This document shows positions 1 to 8,869 of a stretch of DNA of 64,000 bases, in pieces. The stretch comes from Bermanella sp040371755 (GTDB lineage: Bacteria > Pseudomonadota > Gammaproteobacteria > Pseudomonadales > Oceanobacteraceae). Location: NCBI RefSeq assembly GCF_040371755.1, contig NZ_BAABWE010000010.1:93204-157203 (forward strand). Direction: 5' to 3'. Under the pieces are notes generated by a model, which was not told the DNA's origin, ran no database searches, and was given only the letters and a program-made list of their open reading frames with translations. Numbering within the stretch: position 1 is the stretch's first letter; each line of letters begins with the position of its first letter. The translations under genes were made by a program, and so were the position numbers.

Positions 1-1033
1 GACGGTCGGTTTCAAAGTGAATAAATCGTCCATCTAAGCGCTTTTCTTTTAGGGCTTGTTTTTCTGCTTTGGCTTCTTCATCTATTAGTAGTGGGCGTAC
101 TTTTTCATAATACTCTAATGTGGTTTCAGCATATCCTCCAGCATCTTCACCAAATAATAAGGCGGTTAAATTACTGGCTCCAGCACCATCTAATGTGTAC
201 TTCGATTTAATATTATTAAAGTCTTCACCCGGTGCACTTTTCAAACCTTTAAATTTGCTTTTTAGGTCGCTTTTGCCGTCACTTATCGCTTGTTTTGCGT
301 CTTTTATTGCTTGTTTATCTTGTTTAAATTGGGCTTTTAAAGCATCTAACTCTTTTTTGCGCTGCTTAAAATCGTCTATGTCTTTAAACTTGCCTTTTAA
401 AATGGCGTTTAATCGAGTCTCATAACTTTTTAAGGCTTTATCATCCGGTAGTTTTGCAACTGCATCTTCGATGGTTTTGCCATGATACTGATAAGCGTCT
501 TCAAACGCTTTACCACGCTGTTCTGTAAGTAAAGTCTCTCTTGCAAGAATTTCATCGGCACTAGGTAAGGTATTTGAGGAAGGTGTTTCTACTGTTTTCT
601 CTGATTGCTCATTGGGTTTACTCTCAGTGCTTGGTTGTTCTTGCTCATCATCTTTTGTCTGGGATTGCGCAATGGCTCCGGAAACATTACGTTGCGTACC
701 GGTTGCCACACCATCCAGCGTTAGCTCAGGAATAATCGCTTTACCTAATAACAGTGGGAATGGTTCAATATTCGCAACCGCTGAATCAAAGCTCATAATG
801 TTTTCCATCGGAGCGTCTTTATCCGTTAATTGAACACCTGTTATGGTAATAGTTAACGGATTTAGACCATACTTAACATCAGCCACGTCCACTTTTGCGC
901 CCAGCGCATCTGTACCAAATTTTTCTATGGCAAGCTTAGTTAATGGGCCTGCTGCAAACAACCAAAAACAAGCAATCAGTGTCACAACAATTATAAAGCC
1001 AAACAGGCCTGACCAACGAATCCATTTTGTCAT
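1..1033 (-). CDS. TIGR03545-family membrane-anchored protein, N-terminal part
   Basis: Translating the minus strand from an ATG at 1033 gives an open frame of 344 codons that runs off the window, so the 3' end is missing. Residues 9-29 form one membrane anchor. The rest resembles the start of AsmA/TIGR03545-type envelope proteins ('GLNPLTITITGVQLTD' near 56-71). A Lys/Glu/Asp-rich, probably coiled stretch lies at about 215-265. The start follows the upstream stop after one base (TAA-c-ATG) and has an AGGAG ribosome site. The family assignment rests mainly on the paired TIGR03546-like gene directly upstream, because these two uncharacterised families usually occur as a two-gene unit in bacteria with outer membranes. 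Function unknown. Confidence 0.7.
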   Translation of the reverse strand, partial: MTKWIRWSGLFGFIIVVTLIACFWLFAAGPLTKLAIEKFGTDALGAKVDVADVKYGLNPLTITITGVQLTDKDAPMENIMSFDSAVANIEPFPLLLGKAIIPELTLDGVATGTQRNVSGAIAQSQTKDDEQEQPSTESKPNEQSEKTVETPSSNTLPSADEILARETLLTEQRGKAFEDAYQYHGKTIEDAVAKLPDDKALKSYETRLNAILKGKFKDIDDFKQRKKELDALKAQFKQDKQAIKDAKQAISDGKSDLKSKFKGLKSAPGEDFNNIKSKYTLDGAGASNLTALLFGEDAGGYAETTLEYYEKVRPLLIDEEAKAEKQALKEKRLDGRFIHFETDR

Positions 1034-1034
1034 G

Positions 1035-1541
1035 TTAGGCTCCTAATCTTTCGTATGCTTGATAGAACTTACTGGCTTTTATAAATTTAACGATTTTTAG
1101 TTTTTCAAACCATGCCATAAGTTTTATGCGGTACATCCGAATCAATACGGTAAAAATAATAAATACGGGTAAAAATAAAATACTTGCAAGCACCACACTG
1201 CCTATTAATAACGTGTGATTAAATTTGAATCCGCGCCACATGTCGCTTTGATATAACTGTGTCCATGTGTCAATTAGTTCTGGGTGACTCAGTAATTGCT
1301 CGCCTATTTCAACGGACACTGGATCCAATAAATAAGCTAATAATGTAAATACTGCACTGGCTAAAAAGAACCCACCAAGGTTCACACGAATCACAAATAC
1401 CAAAAATAAAATTAAAAAATTATGCAGACTGAAAAATGGGGTTAAACCGATAAACAAAGCAAAGGCAAACCCTAATGCAATTTGGGCTGGTGACGAGTCA
1501 CTGTTTAAAATTTTAAACAGATTCGCAAGCATGGTGAGCAT
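1035..1541 (-). CDS. TIGR03546-family integral membrane protein
   Basis: A 168-residue protein with four or more hydrophobic segments (about 20-36, 40-52, 55-71 and 110-135) and a basic C-terminus. The N-terminal 'AQIALGFAFALFIGLTPF' stretch is typical of the DUF2062/TIGR03546 type of small inner-membrane protein. AAGGA lies seven bases before the ATG. The gene is translationally close-coupled to the TIGR03545-like gene that follows, with one base between stop and start, so the pair should act together, probably in the cell envelope. No catalytic residues are apparent and the role is unknown. Confidence 0.75.
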   Translation of the reverse strand: MLTMLANLFKILNSDSSPAQIALGFAFALFIGLTPFFSLHNFLILFLVFVIRVNLGGFFLASAVFTLLAYLLDPVSVEIGEQLLSHPELIDTWTQLYQSDMWRGFKFNHTLLIGSVVLASILFLPVFIIFTVLIRMYRIKLMAWFEKLKIVKFIKASKFYQAYERLGA

Positions 1542-1631
1542 GTTGTTATCCTTAATGATGCTTTTGACTGAGTTAAAGTTTAACGGGTATTGGCTTGATA
1601 ATAAACGTCATTAGATGATCCTGTTATCAGC

Positions 1632-2540
1632 CTAATCATTCAAATGTTGTAACCCTTGTATAAATGCTTTTACATCTTTAAATACAGGGTTGAGGAAACG
1701 ACCAAATATCGATAAGCCACCCACCAAATAGCGGTGATTAGTGCCAGTATAGGTGATGTGTTCACATGGCACCTGTAATCGTTTAAGTACTTTACTGAAC
1801 CGCTCTGAGTGGTATGGCCCAACGGTTTCGTCTGCTTCTCCATGAATCAAGCAAACTGGCGGCATATTGCCATGGGCAAGATTTATTGGGTTGGCTTCAT
1901 GGGCATTATGTTCATGGCCAATATCAATGTGTGCTTCGCTAATGTCATGTAAATTTACGCCGTCAAACTTACCCACTACTAGCGGGTCATCTAAGGGTAA
2001 GTCATAAGGGCCTGCTAAACCGATTGTGGCTTTAATCGACACATTGGCGCCGGCTTGTTTTAAATATTGAGGGTCACTGGTTAACATAGCCGCCGTGTGC
2101 GCCCCTGCACTATGCCCCATTAAAATGATATTCAAAGGTTGATTTTGGCTAATTCCTTGTGCTGTAAAGTGTTTAGGTAAGCTGGCAATGGCAATAGCCA
2201 CATCATCGATAAACTGGGGGAATCGTACTTCTGGATACAAACGATAATTAGGCACTACTGTGGTATAGCCCATTTCAGATAAAGCTAAACCTGCAAACTG
2301 GTATTCGTTTTTATGCCCTGTATCCCAAGCGCCGCCATGAATAAAAACGATGATGTCTTGGCTATTAGGCTGTTTGGGTACATAGATATCTAGATTATGC
2401 CGACTATCACGGGCGTATGGCAGGTCTTTAATACGCTTACAGTGCCCTCTTGGGGCTAAGTAGTTCATGATCCAAAGCGGTCTTAACACCACTATCACGG
2501 CCAAACTCACTAAAACTCCAAGGACTACCCATAACGTCAT
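1632..2540 (-). CDS. Alpha/beta-hydrolase (esterase/lipase, HSL/BD-FAE type)
   Basis: A 302-residue serine hydrolase with an N-terminal membrane helix (about 2-25), so probably anchored with the catalytic domain outside the cytoplasm. The oxyanion-hole motif HGG is at 68-70, the nucleophile is Ser144 in GHSAG, and Asp237 (HGEADETV) and His269 (TNHRY) complete a plausible triad. The likely substrate is a small carboxylic ester, which is inference. Its ribosome site GGGGAG lies in the last codons of the upstream 203-residue gene, only three bases away, so the two are co-translated. Confidence 0.8.
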   Translation of the reverse strand: MTLWVVLGVLVSLAVIVVLRPLWIMNYLAPRGHCKRIKDLPYARDSRHNLDIYVPKQPNSQDIIVFIHGGAWDTGHKNEYQFAGLALSEMGYTTVVPNYRLYPEVRFPQFIDDVAIAIASLPKHFTAQGISQNQPLNIILMGHSAGAHTAAMLTSDPQYLKQAGANVSIKATIGLAGPYDLPLDDPLVVGKFDGVNLHDISEAHIDIGHEHNAHEANPINLAHGNMPPVCLIHGEADETVGPYHSERFSKVLKRLQVPCEHITYTGTNHRYLVGGLSIFGRFLNPVFKDVKAFIQGLQHLND

Positions 2541-2543
2541 TAA

Positions 2544-3155
2544 CTATTTCTCCCCTAATTGTTTTTGCTTGATCACGTTCAACATAATGCCCGCTAAAGC
2601 CGTAATTTTAATGTTACTTAATTGCCGATAATCAAAATAAGGACACACAATGACCCCCTCTTGTGTATAACACGCAAAATCACTGTGCTCATTGGATATG
2701 ACATGAACAGGGTCTATTGGAAAGCCTAAAGCCTCGCCGTGGCCTTTTCCCATAATGATATGCAGAGTATGTTTGGCGCTAAGATTTGGAGGCGTAAACA
2801 ACAGTGCAGTTTGCGAACCAATTTGTAGTAATGTTTCATCACGATAGGCCTGCCAACTAACTGCTTTTTGGATGGGTTTAACGGGCTCAAGATTGGTTAA
2901 TTTAAGGCCAGTTGAACTCGTCGCTTGCTGAGTAAACTCATACATAAGTTTGGCATAGACATTAAAAATTTTACGCCAATGGTTCCCTGTAAAAGCGGCA
3001 ATAGAGGCTATCTCTCCTGCACCCATAGGCGACATATGATCAAGAAGATCATAGGGTTCCATGGGCGGGCGATTAGCAATATACACACAAATATTAAACC
3101 CTTGTTTAGGTTCAATGTGCCCAAGCCCAATTGTTATTTCAGCATTTTGATTCAT
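2544..3155 (-). CDS. Conserved hypothetical protein, 203 aa
   Basis: I do not recognise this family. The protein is soluble-looking, without signal peptide or membrane segment, and has a Gly-rich start (ITIGLGHIEPKQG) and a central 'HIIMGKGHGEALGFP' stretch. It immediately precedes and is co-oriented with the alpha/beta-hydrolase, three bases apart, which suggests one transcript and perhaps a related task. No strong ribosome site is visible before the ATG at 3155. It is accepted as real because of its length, the tight gene spacing and normal composition. Confidence 0.6.
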   Translation of the reverse strand: MNQNAEITIGLGHIEPKQGFNICVYIANRPPMEPYDLLDHMSPMGAGEIASIAAFTGNHWRKIFNVYAKLMYEFTQQATSSTGLKLTNLEPVKPIQKAVSWQAYRDETLLQIGSQTALLFTPPNLSAKHTLHIIMGKGHGEALGFPIDPVHVISNEHSDFACYTQEGVIVCPYFDYRQLSNIKITALAGIMLNVIKQKQLGEK

Positions 3156-3518
3156 TTTGCAATTTATTCTTCAGCAAACACATACTCTTGTCGCTCATGT
3201 GTATGAAACCATCAAGCTAGACCTACTTCGCTCGGATGTCACATCATACAGGATGCCTTACCTATGAGCACCATTGCGCCTCTTTTAACCCGTTGTAGAC
3301 CCACTATCTGTGTATCTGCTTAATCAAAAAAGGTATTGGGCACAACAGAGCATCGGTAATCATGATCACAAAAAGTAAATGCTCAGGGTCTGCCCTAACT
3401 TTGGTGCTCTGGTGTTATTTTTAAGGTGACGTATTGCGGATTGGTTTTGCGCTAAGAAAACTCCCTTGTTTTTGCAACATGCGCTAATATGTCATCTTTA
3501 CTATCATAAAATTTGCTC
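3156..3518. other. Intergenic region, 363 bp, between divergent genes
   Basis: No ORF or RNA gene that I can support. It must hold the divergent promoters of the 203-aa gene and the GreA/B-like gene. A perfect 11-bp palindrome GATGTCACATC lies at 3235-3245 and an ATCATGAT palindrome at about 3359-3366. Neither is a recognised operator. Confidence 0.4.
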
Positions 3519-3995
3519 ATGGATAAAACGCAGTTAATCGCACAGATCATACAACAGCTAACCGAATCCTTAAGCCACGCCACGGCCGCCGCTGAAGAAG
3601 CCCATAAAGGGGCAACCCATGATCAAAGCAAAGCAGAAACACAGTATGATACTTTGGGACTTGAGCACGCTTACCTCGCTGAAGGACAAGCAAAGCGCAT
3701 CGAGGAACTCCAAGATCAAATTAGCCAATTCCATCATATGAAGGTTAAAAGCTATTGTGAAGATGACCCTATCTATCTAGGGGCCGTCGTTGAGCTATTG
3801 AATACTCAGACTAATCAACCACTTTGCGTATTTTTAGCACCTTGTGGTGGTGGCAACCACATACAGCTAGGGGCACGTACGATTCAGGTTGTGTCCCCTA
3901 TGAGTCCATTAACTCAAGCATTACTAGGGCTGTACGCCGAAGATAACTGTAAATTAGCGTCTGGCCTAAGTTATGAAATTCTAACAATTCACTAA
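3519..3995 (+). CDS. GreA/GreB-like transcription elongation factor family protein
   Basis: A 158-residue protein with an N-terminal helical, coiled-coil-prone half (about 1-78, containing 'ETQYDTLGLEHAYLAEGQAKRIEEL') and a small C-terminal beta domain. This is the layout of Gre factors, and the helical segment matches the short GreAB-like proteins known from Pseudomonas relatives. The C-terminal FKBP-like part ends 'SPLTQALLGLY...GLSYEIL'. Gre proteins insert their coiled coil into the RNA polymerase secondary channel and stimulate cleavage of backtracked RNA; whether this divergent member does so is unknown. I chose the ATG at 3519. A TTG two codons earlier is possible and no clear ribosome site decides it. 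Confidence 0.65.
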   Translation: MDKTQLIAQIIQQLTESLSHATAAAEEAHKGATHDQSKAETQYDTLGLEHAYLAEGQAKRIEELQDQISQFHHMKVKSYCEDDPIYLGAVVELLNTQTNQPLCVFLAPCGGGNHIQLGARTIQVVSPMSPLTQALLGLYAEDNCKLASGLSYEILTIH

Positions 3996-4104
3996 AACAC
4001 AATTAATGTTTACTTTTTAAGCATAAAATGGGTTGCAATTGGCCTTTAGTTAGTCAGTATTGTTGCTAAATTAAAATAACAACATTCTCATACTCGAGGT
4101 CTCT

Positions 4105-5331
4105 ATGGGCACCCCTCAATACGACATCATTCTATTTGGTGCCACCAGCTTTGTTGGCAACATACTCACCGCTTATATGATGGAACAATACCCCGACAGC
4201 CAAGGTGTCACTTGGGCTATGGCTGGGCGCAGCGAAACCAAATTAAACGCCTTAAAAGATGCGCATCAGGCCCACAACATTCCACACATCATTGCCGATG
4301 CCGCCGACCCTCAGCAACTAGAAGCCATGGTAAAACAAACCAAGGTGATTATTTCTACCGTTGGCCCTTATGCTTTATACGGCGAACCCTTAGTAAAAGC
4401 CTGTGTCGAAAACGGTGTTGATTATTGTGACCTAACCGGTGAGGTACAATGGTACAAGCGCATGGTAGATAAATATGAAACCACCGCCAAACAAAAGGGA
4501 GCGCGTATTGTTCATTGCAGTGGCTTTGACTCCATCCCTTCTGACTTGGGTGTCTATTTTTTACAGCAACAGGCACAAGCCAAATTCGGCGAACCTTGTA
4601 CTGAAGTTAAACTGGGTGTAGCTAAATTAAAAGGCGGTGCCAGTGGCGGCACCGTTGCTAGCATGGTGAATATCGTCAAAGAAGCCGCTAAAGACTCCGC
4701 CCTAAGAAAAGAACTAAAAAATCCTTATAGCGTTTGCCCTAGCGGCCATGGATTTACACGCCGCCAAGTTAACGTGAACGGTGCCATTTATGACGAAGAC
4801 TTCCAGCAATGGCTAGGGCCGTTTGTAATGGCGGCCATTAATACACGGGTTGTGCACCGCTCAAACGCACTATCAGGCAATGCATACGGTGACGATTTTG
4901 CCTACAGCGAAGCCATGCTCATGGGCCGCGGCGGTAAAGGCAAAAGCCGTGCACGCAACATGGGGTGGGGGCTAGGTGTATTCATGGTGATGGCTGCAAT
5001 TGGCCCTACTCGCTGGATATTAGAAAAATTCATCCTGCCAAAGCCCGGTGAAGGCCCAACCCCAGAAGAACAACTGAAAGGCGGTTTTGAATATCGCTTT
5101 GTGGGTAAAACTCAAAGCGGTAAAAAACTCAGTGTGAAAGTCACAGGGGATCGCGACCCGGGTTACGGCTGCACCGCCAAAATGTTAGGCCAAGCAGCCG
5201 TGTGTTTAGCGAATATTTCAAAACAGGATAAATCCGGCGGCTTTTGGACCCCTGCCACTATTTATCAAGATGACTTAATTCAAAGGCTAATTGATAAAAG
5301 CGGACTTACCTTCGAAATCATTAACGAATAA
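4105..5331 (+). CDS. Saccharopine dehydrogenase-like / trans-acting enoyl reductase family oxidoreductase
   Basis: 408 residues. The N-terminus (YDIILFGATSFVG, residues 5-17) is a Rossmann nucleotide-binding fingerprint, followed by 'GPYALYGEPLVKACVENGVDYCDLTGE', diagnostic for the saccharopine dehydrogenase NADP-binding superfamily. Length and C-terminus ('DRDPGYGCTAKMLGQAAVCLA') fit the ~400-residue branch that includes the mycobacterial trans-acting enoyl reductase and animal SCCPDH-like proteins, rather than lysine-pathway enzymes. A hydrophobic stretch near 290-312 may associate with membrane. The substrate is unknown; a lipid-related reduction is inference. A GAGGT ribosome site precedes the ATG and a good terminator follows. 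Confidence 0.75.
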   Translation: MGTPQYDIILFGATSFVGNILTAYMMEQYPDSQGVTWAMAGRSETKLNALKDAHQAHNIPHIIADAADPQQLEAMVKQTKVIISTVGPYALYGEPLVKACVENGVDYCDLTGEVQWYKRMVDKYETTAKQKGARIVHCSGFDSIPSDLGVYFLQQQAQAKFGEPCTEVKLGVAKLKGGASGGTVASMVNIVKEAAKDSALRKELKNPYSVCPSGHGFTRRQVNVNGAIYDEDFQQWLGPFVMAAINTRVVHRSNALSGNAYGDDFAYSEAMLMGRGGKGKSRARNMGWGLGVFMVMAAIGPTRWILEKFILPKPGEGPTPEEQLKGGFEYRFVGKTQSGKKLSVKVTGDRDPGYGCTAKMLGQAAVCLANISKQDKSGGFWTPATIYQDDLIQRLIDKSGLTFEIINE

Positions 5332-5340
5332 ATACAATTA

Positions 5341-5363
5341 AGCCAAGACAACTTGGCTTTTTA
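5341..5363 (+). terminator. Rho-independent terminator
   Basis: Perfect 7-bp stem AGCCAAG / CTTGGCT with loop acaa, followed by a run of Ts, nine bases after the reductase stop codon. Confidence 0.75.
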
Positions 5364-5417
5364 TCTTTCTCATTAAATCCAGTAAACTGAGGGATTTAAA
5401 TTGCCCACAGGCCGACC

Positions 5418-5750
5418 ATGAGCGACAACCAGTTACATCTACGTATTGAAGAAGCACTTAAAGCCATTATTCCGTTTGCTTTACAGGCCGATGAAATTCT
5501 AGAAGACCTAACCAAAACTAATATGGCTAAGTTCCAATCTATTTTCCCAGAGAATGCTCCATTTAAAGCCAAAGGTAATCGCTTTTTACCCTATGTTGAA
5601 GAACTCGACAAAGACTTTAAAACCCTTCCTGAAATGGACGATCAGACATTTGAGATTAAATTAACGGAATTAGTTAAGAAAATGGAAGCGATGCAAACGG
5701 TTTTGCAACGCTTTCATGAATTAAGAGATTACACCGAAGAAGAAAAGTAG
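5418..5750 (+). CDS. Hypothetical protein, 110 aa
   Basis: An unrecognised, small, acidic, mostly helical cytoplasmic protein (Glu/Asp/Lys-rich, no cysteine, no signal peptide). It has its own start region after the upstream terminator (CAGG six bases before ATG) and ends facing the desaturase gene. The composition suggests an all-helical bundle; no function can be given. Confidence 0.6.
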   Translation: MSDNQLHLRIEEALKAIIPFALQADEILEDLTKTNMAKFQSIFPENAPFKAKGNRFLPYVEELDKDFKTLPEMDDQTFEIKLTELVKKMEAMQTVLQRFHELRDYTEEEK

Positions 5751-5752
5751 CA

Positions 5753-5770
5753 AAACCTAATCTTAGGTTT
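5753..5770. terminator. Possible bidirectional terminator hairpin
   Basis: Perfect inverted repeat AAACCTAA-tc-TTAGGTTT between two convergent genes; it contains the stop codon of the minus-strand desaturase. The stem is AT-rich and the T-tails are short, so activity is uncertain. Confidence 0.35.
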
Positions 5771-6884
5771 CGCTAGGGGTCGGTTGAGCATATTGCTGGT
5801 GAAATTGTTCAACCGTAATCATACGACCACTGGCTTCATCCCATAAAATGTACTGAAAGGATTTAAACACATCTTTTAATCTAATCGTCGGTACGTCTTT
5901 AAATAAATCCACATACTCTTCATGACATTCCCTAAGCTTATAATTAGGAATTCGAGCTGATAAATGATGCACGTGGTGATAACCAATATCAGCGGTAAAC
6001 CAATGCAAGATGCGCGGTAAATCAAAATAGCTGGTGCCTTCAATAGCGGCCGTATTGTAATCCCATACATCATCACCCACCGCATACGAATCTTCAAAGT
6101 TATGCTGAATAGTGAACAAAATAATGCCCAAACCACCAGAAACGGACAGGGCAATCAAATAAACTGTCATAAACGGAACAAAACCAAAATATACACAGCC
6201 CGCCACAATTAAACTTATTAGCACAATATTATTGGCCGCCATGTGGCGGTACTCTTTCCAATCAGCCCAATAATTGGTTTCGAATAATTCAGCGGATTGC
6301 TTCCAACTTTGTTTCGGGCTGACCAATAAATGCTTAACCGCGTAAATAACAAATTGAATGGTGCCTTTGATCCAAGTGAACCTTGGAGTAAAAATAAAAT
6401 ACATAAATCCAGCAAGTGGGGCCAATAGGATATTGCGACTATTTTGATAAGACTTTTGCTTTTTCTCTGATAGCTTAGAAAATTCTTCGCTTGAAAGTAC
6501 CGCTAATGGGCCACGGTATTTGCTCCAATTACCGTTAGTGGCATGGTGATAAGCATGGTGCTTTGACCATACATATTCGGGTACACCACACAGTACCCCC
6601 ATAATGAAACCCACGATGCTGTTTTGCCTTGGGGTGACAAACAAACAACCATGGCCTGCGTCGTGCATCATCATAAACACGCGCATGATGAACATAATCA
6701 GTAAAAAGATGCATAAACCACTTAACCAGTAAGATACCGATTGCAGCTCAATGGCCAAATAGAACAAGGCAAAATACGGAATAATGGTGGAAAGAGTTTG
6801 GTACAAAGCAAAGCCGTTATTACGATTTGCATACTTTTTAATGAGGGCTGATTTTTCAGCTTTTAAGCGTTCTGTTGCATTCAT
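5763..6884 (-). CDS. Membrane fatty acid desaturase
   Basis: A 373-residue integral membrane di-iron desaturase. The three histidine boxes are visible: HDAGH at 74-78, HHAYHH at 109-114 and HHVHH at 303-307. They alternate with hydrophobic hairpins (about 33-70, 155-170, 218-262). The enzyme introduces a double bond into an acyl chain at the inner membrane using O2 and an electron donor, as in membrane-fluidity control. Regiospecificity cannot be read from sequence. The gene is monocistronic and convergent with the 110-aa gene. Confidence 0.88.
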   Translation of the reverse strand: MNATERLKAEKSALIKKYANRNNGFALYQTLSTIIPYFALFYLAIELQSVSYWLSGLCIFLLIMFIMRVFMMMHDAGHGCLFVTPRQNSIVGFIMGVLCGVPEYVWSKHHAYHHATNGNWSKYRGPLAVLSSEEFSKLSEKKQKSYQNSRNILLAPLAGFMYFIFTPRFTWIKGTIQFVIYAVKHLLVSPKQSWKQSAELFETNYWADWKEYRHMAANNIVLISLIVAGCVYFGFVPFMTVYLIALSVSGGLGIILFTIQHNFEDSYAVGDDVWDYNTAAIEGTSYFDLPRILHWFTADIGYHHVHHLSARIPNYKLRECHEEYVDLFKDVPTIRLKDVFKSFQYILWDEASGRMITVEQFHQQYAQPTPSET

Positions 6885-7043
6885 GAATACTGCCTAGGGT
6901 ATTTTCTTATTTGATGGATAGAAGCATACACAAATTAAGCCTATTTGGCTGAACATGCTCAAAGAATGGCAATATTGTTCGTAATTGATCTGAAATCAAG
7001 AACAATCTATTAAAATCGCGAAGTTTATCCCACTATAAGAAGC

Positions 7044-7712
7044 TTAATCTTTAAGTACGGGGTAATAAATACTCCCCCAATCCTCAGATTCCGCATTCAG
7101 CATAATCTCAATCATGATGGGCACTAGACTGGATAGCAGCTGCGCACCATCTTGGACTTGTTCGCGGTTGATTTGGCTTTGGTAGGTAGCCCCTCCATGG
7201 ATAAGCTGATTACGCAGGACAAATAGTCTATCTAATACAATCCCCAATAATTCAGGAACATTTTGACGGCTTAGATGATTTAACGCTTCGACACTTAACC
7301 GATTAAATCCTTCTCTCCATTTTTCGCTGTTTGGGTCTTCACGCTTAACTTGCCAAAAACCACCGTACACATAGGGGTTTTTAATCAGTGCTTTCACTGG
7401 GCCTGAGTAGGTTTCCCATAAACATGCATAAATCGCCTTAGATTCATCATGACTGACCAGTTTTTCGATAAACCCTTGAAACGCAAATCGCTCCGCTAAA
7501 GATTCACTGCCACCTTGGTCAACGGCATAACAGGCGTTAAGGGCAATCCACAAACTGATAAGCTGTAAGTCCAAGTCATCTTGCTGCTGGGCTGCACAAT
7601 TTAGCCAAGAAATAGCACGGTGCAAACGGGTACTGTGAGTATCAGTGAGCTGGTCGCGTTTAGATTTTAACGCTTGTTTTAGTTGATCGTGAGTTGTTTG
7701 TAGGTCAGGCAT
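7044..7712 (-). CDS. HEPN-domain protein (orphan)
   Basis: 222 residues from the ATG at 7712 (a TTG three codons upstream is also open; no ribosome site favours either). It is all-helical in character and carries 'RNQLIHGG' at 167-174, the Rx4H motif (Arg167, His172) that forms the active site of HEPN ribonucleases, preceded by a long helix with conserved-looking 'LWIALNACYAV'. HEPN proteins often act as RNases in toxin-antitoxin or abortive-infection systems, paired with a nucleotidyltransferase. No such partner is present here, so it may be a housekeeping HEPN of unknown role. It lacks membrane segments. Confidence 0.7.
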   Translation of the reverse strand: MPDLQTTHDQLKQALKSKRDQLTDTHSTRLHRAISWLNCAAQQQDDLDLQLISLWIALNACYAVDQGGSESLAERFAFQGFIEKLVSHDESKAIYACLWETYSGPVKALIKNPYVYGGFWQVKREDPNSEKWREGFNRLSVEALNHLSRQNVPELLGIVLDRLFVLRNQLIHGGATYQSQINREQVQDGAQLLSSLVPIMIEIMLNAESEDWGSIYYPVLKD

Positions 7713-7825
7713 ACCGAACAAATTAATAGTAAATCGAAGCCAGTAGTAGATCAGATGATGAAATAGAAATAAAGGAATTGGTAAGGATCAGAAAGCGCCG
7801 AACTACCTACCCTCAAAATAAGTAC

Positions 7826-8095
7826 CTAGTTCTCCCCCCCCTCGACTTCATCCTTTCTTAAATATGCCTCAAGTGCACCATGTTTCCTTAAACTAAGCCT
7901 ATGAAATAACATATTCATTAGAAAATACACCATCCAAAGTATGATAAGTAAAAGTCCAAAAAGTCCAATTTTTTCACTTAATTCAAACTCACTATTGAAG
8001 TAGATCATCGGTACACCTATAGCGGTAACCAACAAAACCATATGAGAAAATGTAACTCTAGCAGCGTGCAATAATACTTTTTTCGAGTACACCAT
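7826..8095 (-). CDS. Small two-helix membrane protein
   Basis: 89 residues from the ATG at 8095, which has GAAGA a few bases upstream; a TTG at 8107 would add four residues. Two hydrophobic segments (about 14-33 and 41-62) are followed by a short basic then acidic tail. A run of seven G in the coding strand encodes the C-terminal Gly-Gly and could slip. The protein is unrecognised and more AT-rich than its neighbours. Expression is uncertain. Confidence 0.45.
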   Translation of the reverse strand: MVYSKKVLLHAARVTFSHMVLLVTAIGVPMIYFNSEFELSEKIGLFGLLLIILWMVYFLMNMLFHRLSLRKHGALEAYLRKDEVEGGEN

Positions 8096-8202
8096 ATTTT
8101 TCTTCAATCACTAGAAGTTAGTTAGAACAGTTATATTAGTCCCGTCATTAATGGGTCATTAGTAGATATACCAACGAGATACAGTTCAAAAATAATATGA
8201 AG

Positions 8203-8328
8203 CTAGGGGCGTTTGCGGCGACGTTATAACAAGGCAAAAAGGCCATTAAATTGAGGCGTTTATAATTTATAAATAACGATATTTAATGGCCTTTTTAACG
8301 CAGTTAGAACAAGTAAGCTAGACCCTAG
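8203..8328. repeat. Large palindromic intergenic repeat, copy 1 (also terminator-like)
   Basis: A nested palindrome directly 3' of slyD. The outer arms CTAGGG (8203-8208) and CCCTAG (8323-8328) overlap the slyD stop codon. The core is a perfect 16-bp inverted repeat (8236-8251 / 8281-8296) with a 29-base AT-rich loop, ending in T-runs on both strands. It shares the order and sequence of several blocks (ACAAGG-AAAA, GTTTATAA..ATAAAT, TTTAACGC.GT) with the element at 8870-8998, so the two belong to one dispersed family. Confidence 0.65.
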
Positions 8329-8807
8329 TGGTGATGACCACCAACTCCGTGCACATGCACATGGGACAACTCTTCGGGCAATGCTTCACGCACTTCTTCA
8401 ACATTTACATCAAATGTAATGGTTAAACCCGCTAATGGGTGGTTTGTATCTACGTCTACGTTGAATTTACCCACTTTTACAATGGTGACATCCCGCATGC
8501 CTTTATCCGTGTTCACCTTAACCGCTTGGCCTTTTTGTAGCTTGCCTTTTGTGGCCAAGTGTTTAATTGGGATGCGTTGCATGCCTTCTTCACTACGATG
8601 GCCATAGGCTTGATCTGGGGTTAAAGTTACTTGAAACTGATCCCCTTCTTTCTTGCCTTCAAATTCTGATTCTAGGGCGGGTAAAATATTACCGTGGCCA
8701 AACAAAAACGTCATAGGGTGACTATTTGTACTGGTTTCAAATGCTTTACCGTCTTCACCGGTTAATGTGTAGTGAAAATAAACCACTTTATCTTTTTCGA
8801 TGTTCAT
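8325..8807 (-). CDS. slyD: FKBP-type peptidyl-prolyl isomerase SlyD
   Basis: A 160-residue cytoplasmic folding helper. It has the SlyD order: an FKBP half at the N-terminus, the inserted-in-flap chaperone domain ('DQAYGHRSEEGMQRIPIKHL', about 65-125), return to FKBP ('NHPLAGLTITFDVNVEEVREA') and a short His-rich tail (HVHVHGVGGHHH) that can bind Ni/Zn. The tail is much shorter than in E. coli SlyD. The enzyme catalyses prolyl cis-trans isomerisation and in relatives supports metal delivery to hydrogenases; no hydrogenase genes are nearby. It is bracketed by two palindromic repeats. Confidence 0.9.
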   Translation of the reverse strand: MNIEKDKVVYFHYTLTGEDGKAFETSTNSHPMTFLFGHGNILPALESEFEGKKEGDQFQVTLTPDQAYGHRSEEGMQRIPIKHLATKGKLQKGQAVKVNTDKGMRDVTIVKVGKFNVDVDTNHPLAGLTITFDVNVEEVREALPEELSHVHVHGVGGHHH

Positions 8808-8869
8808 TGTTTCTACCGATTGTTGTTACTTAAAAGTCTTATTGGTTTGAGTAATCAATATTTCCAAAC

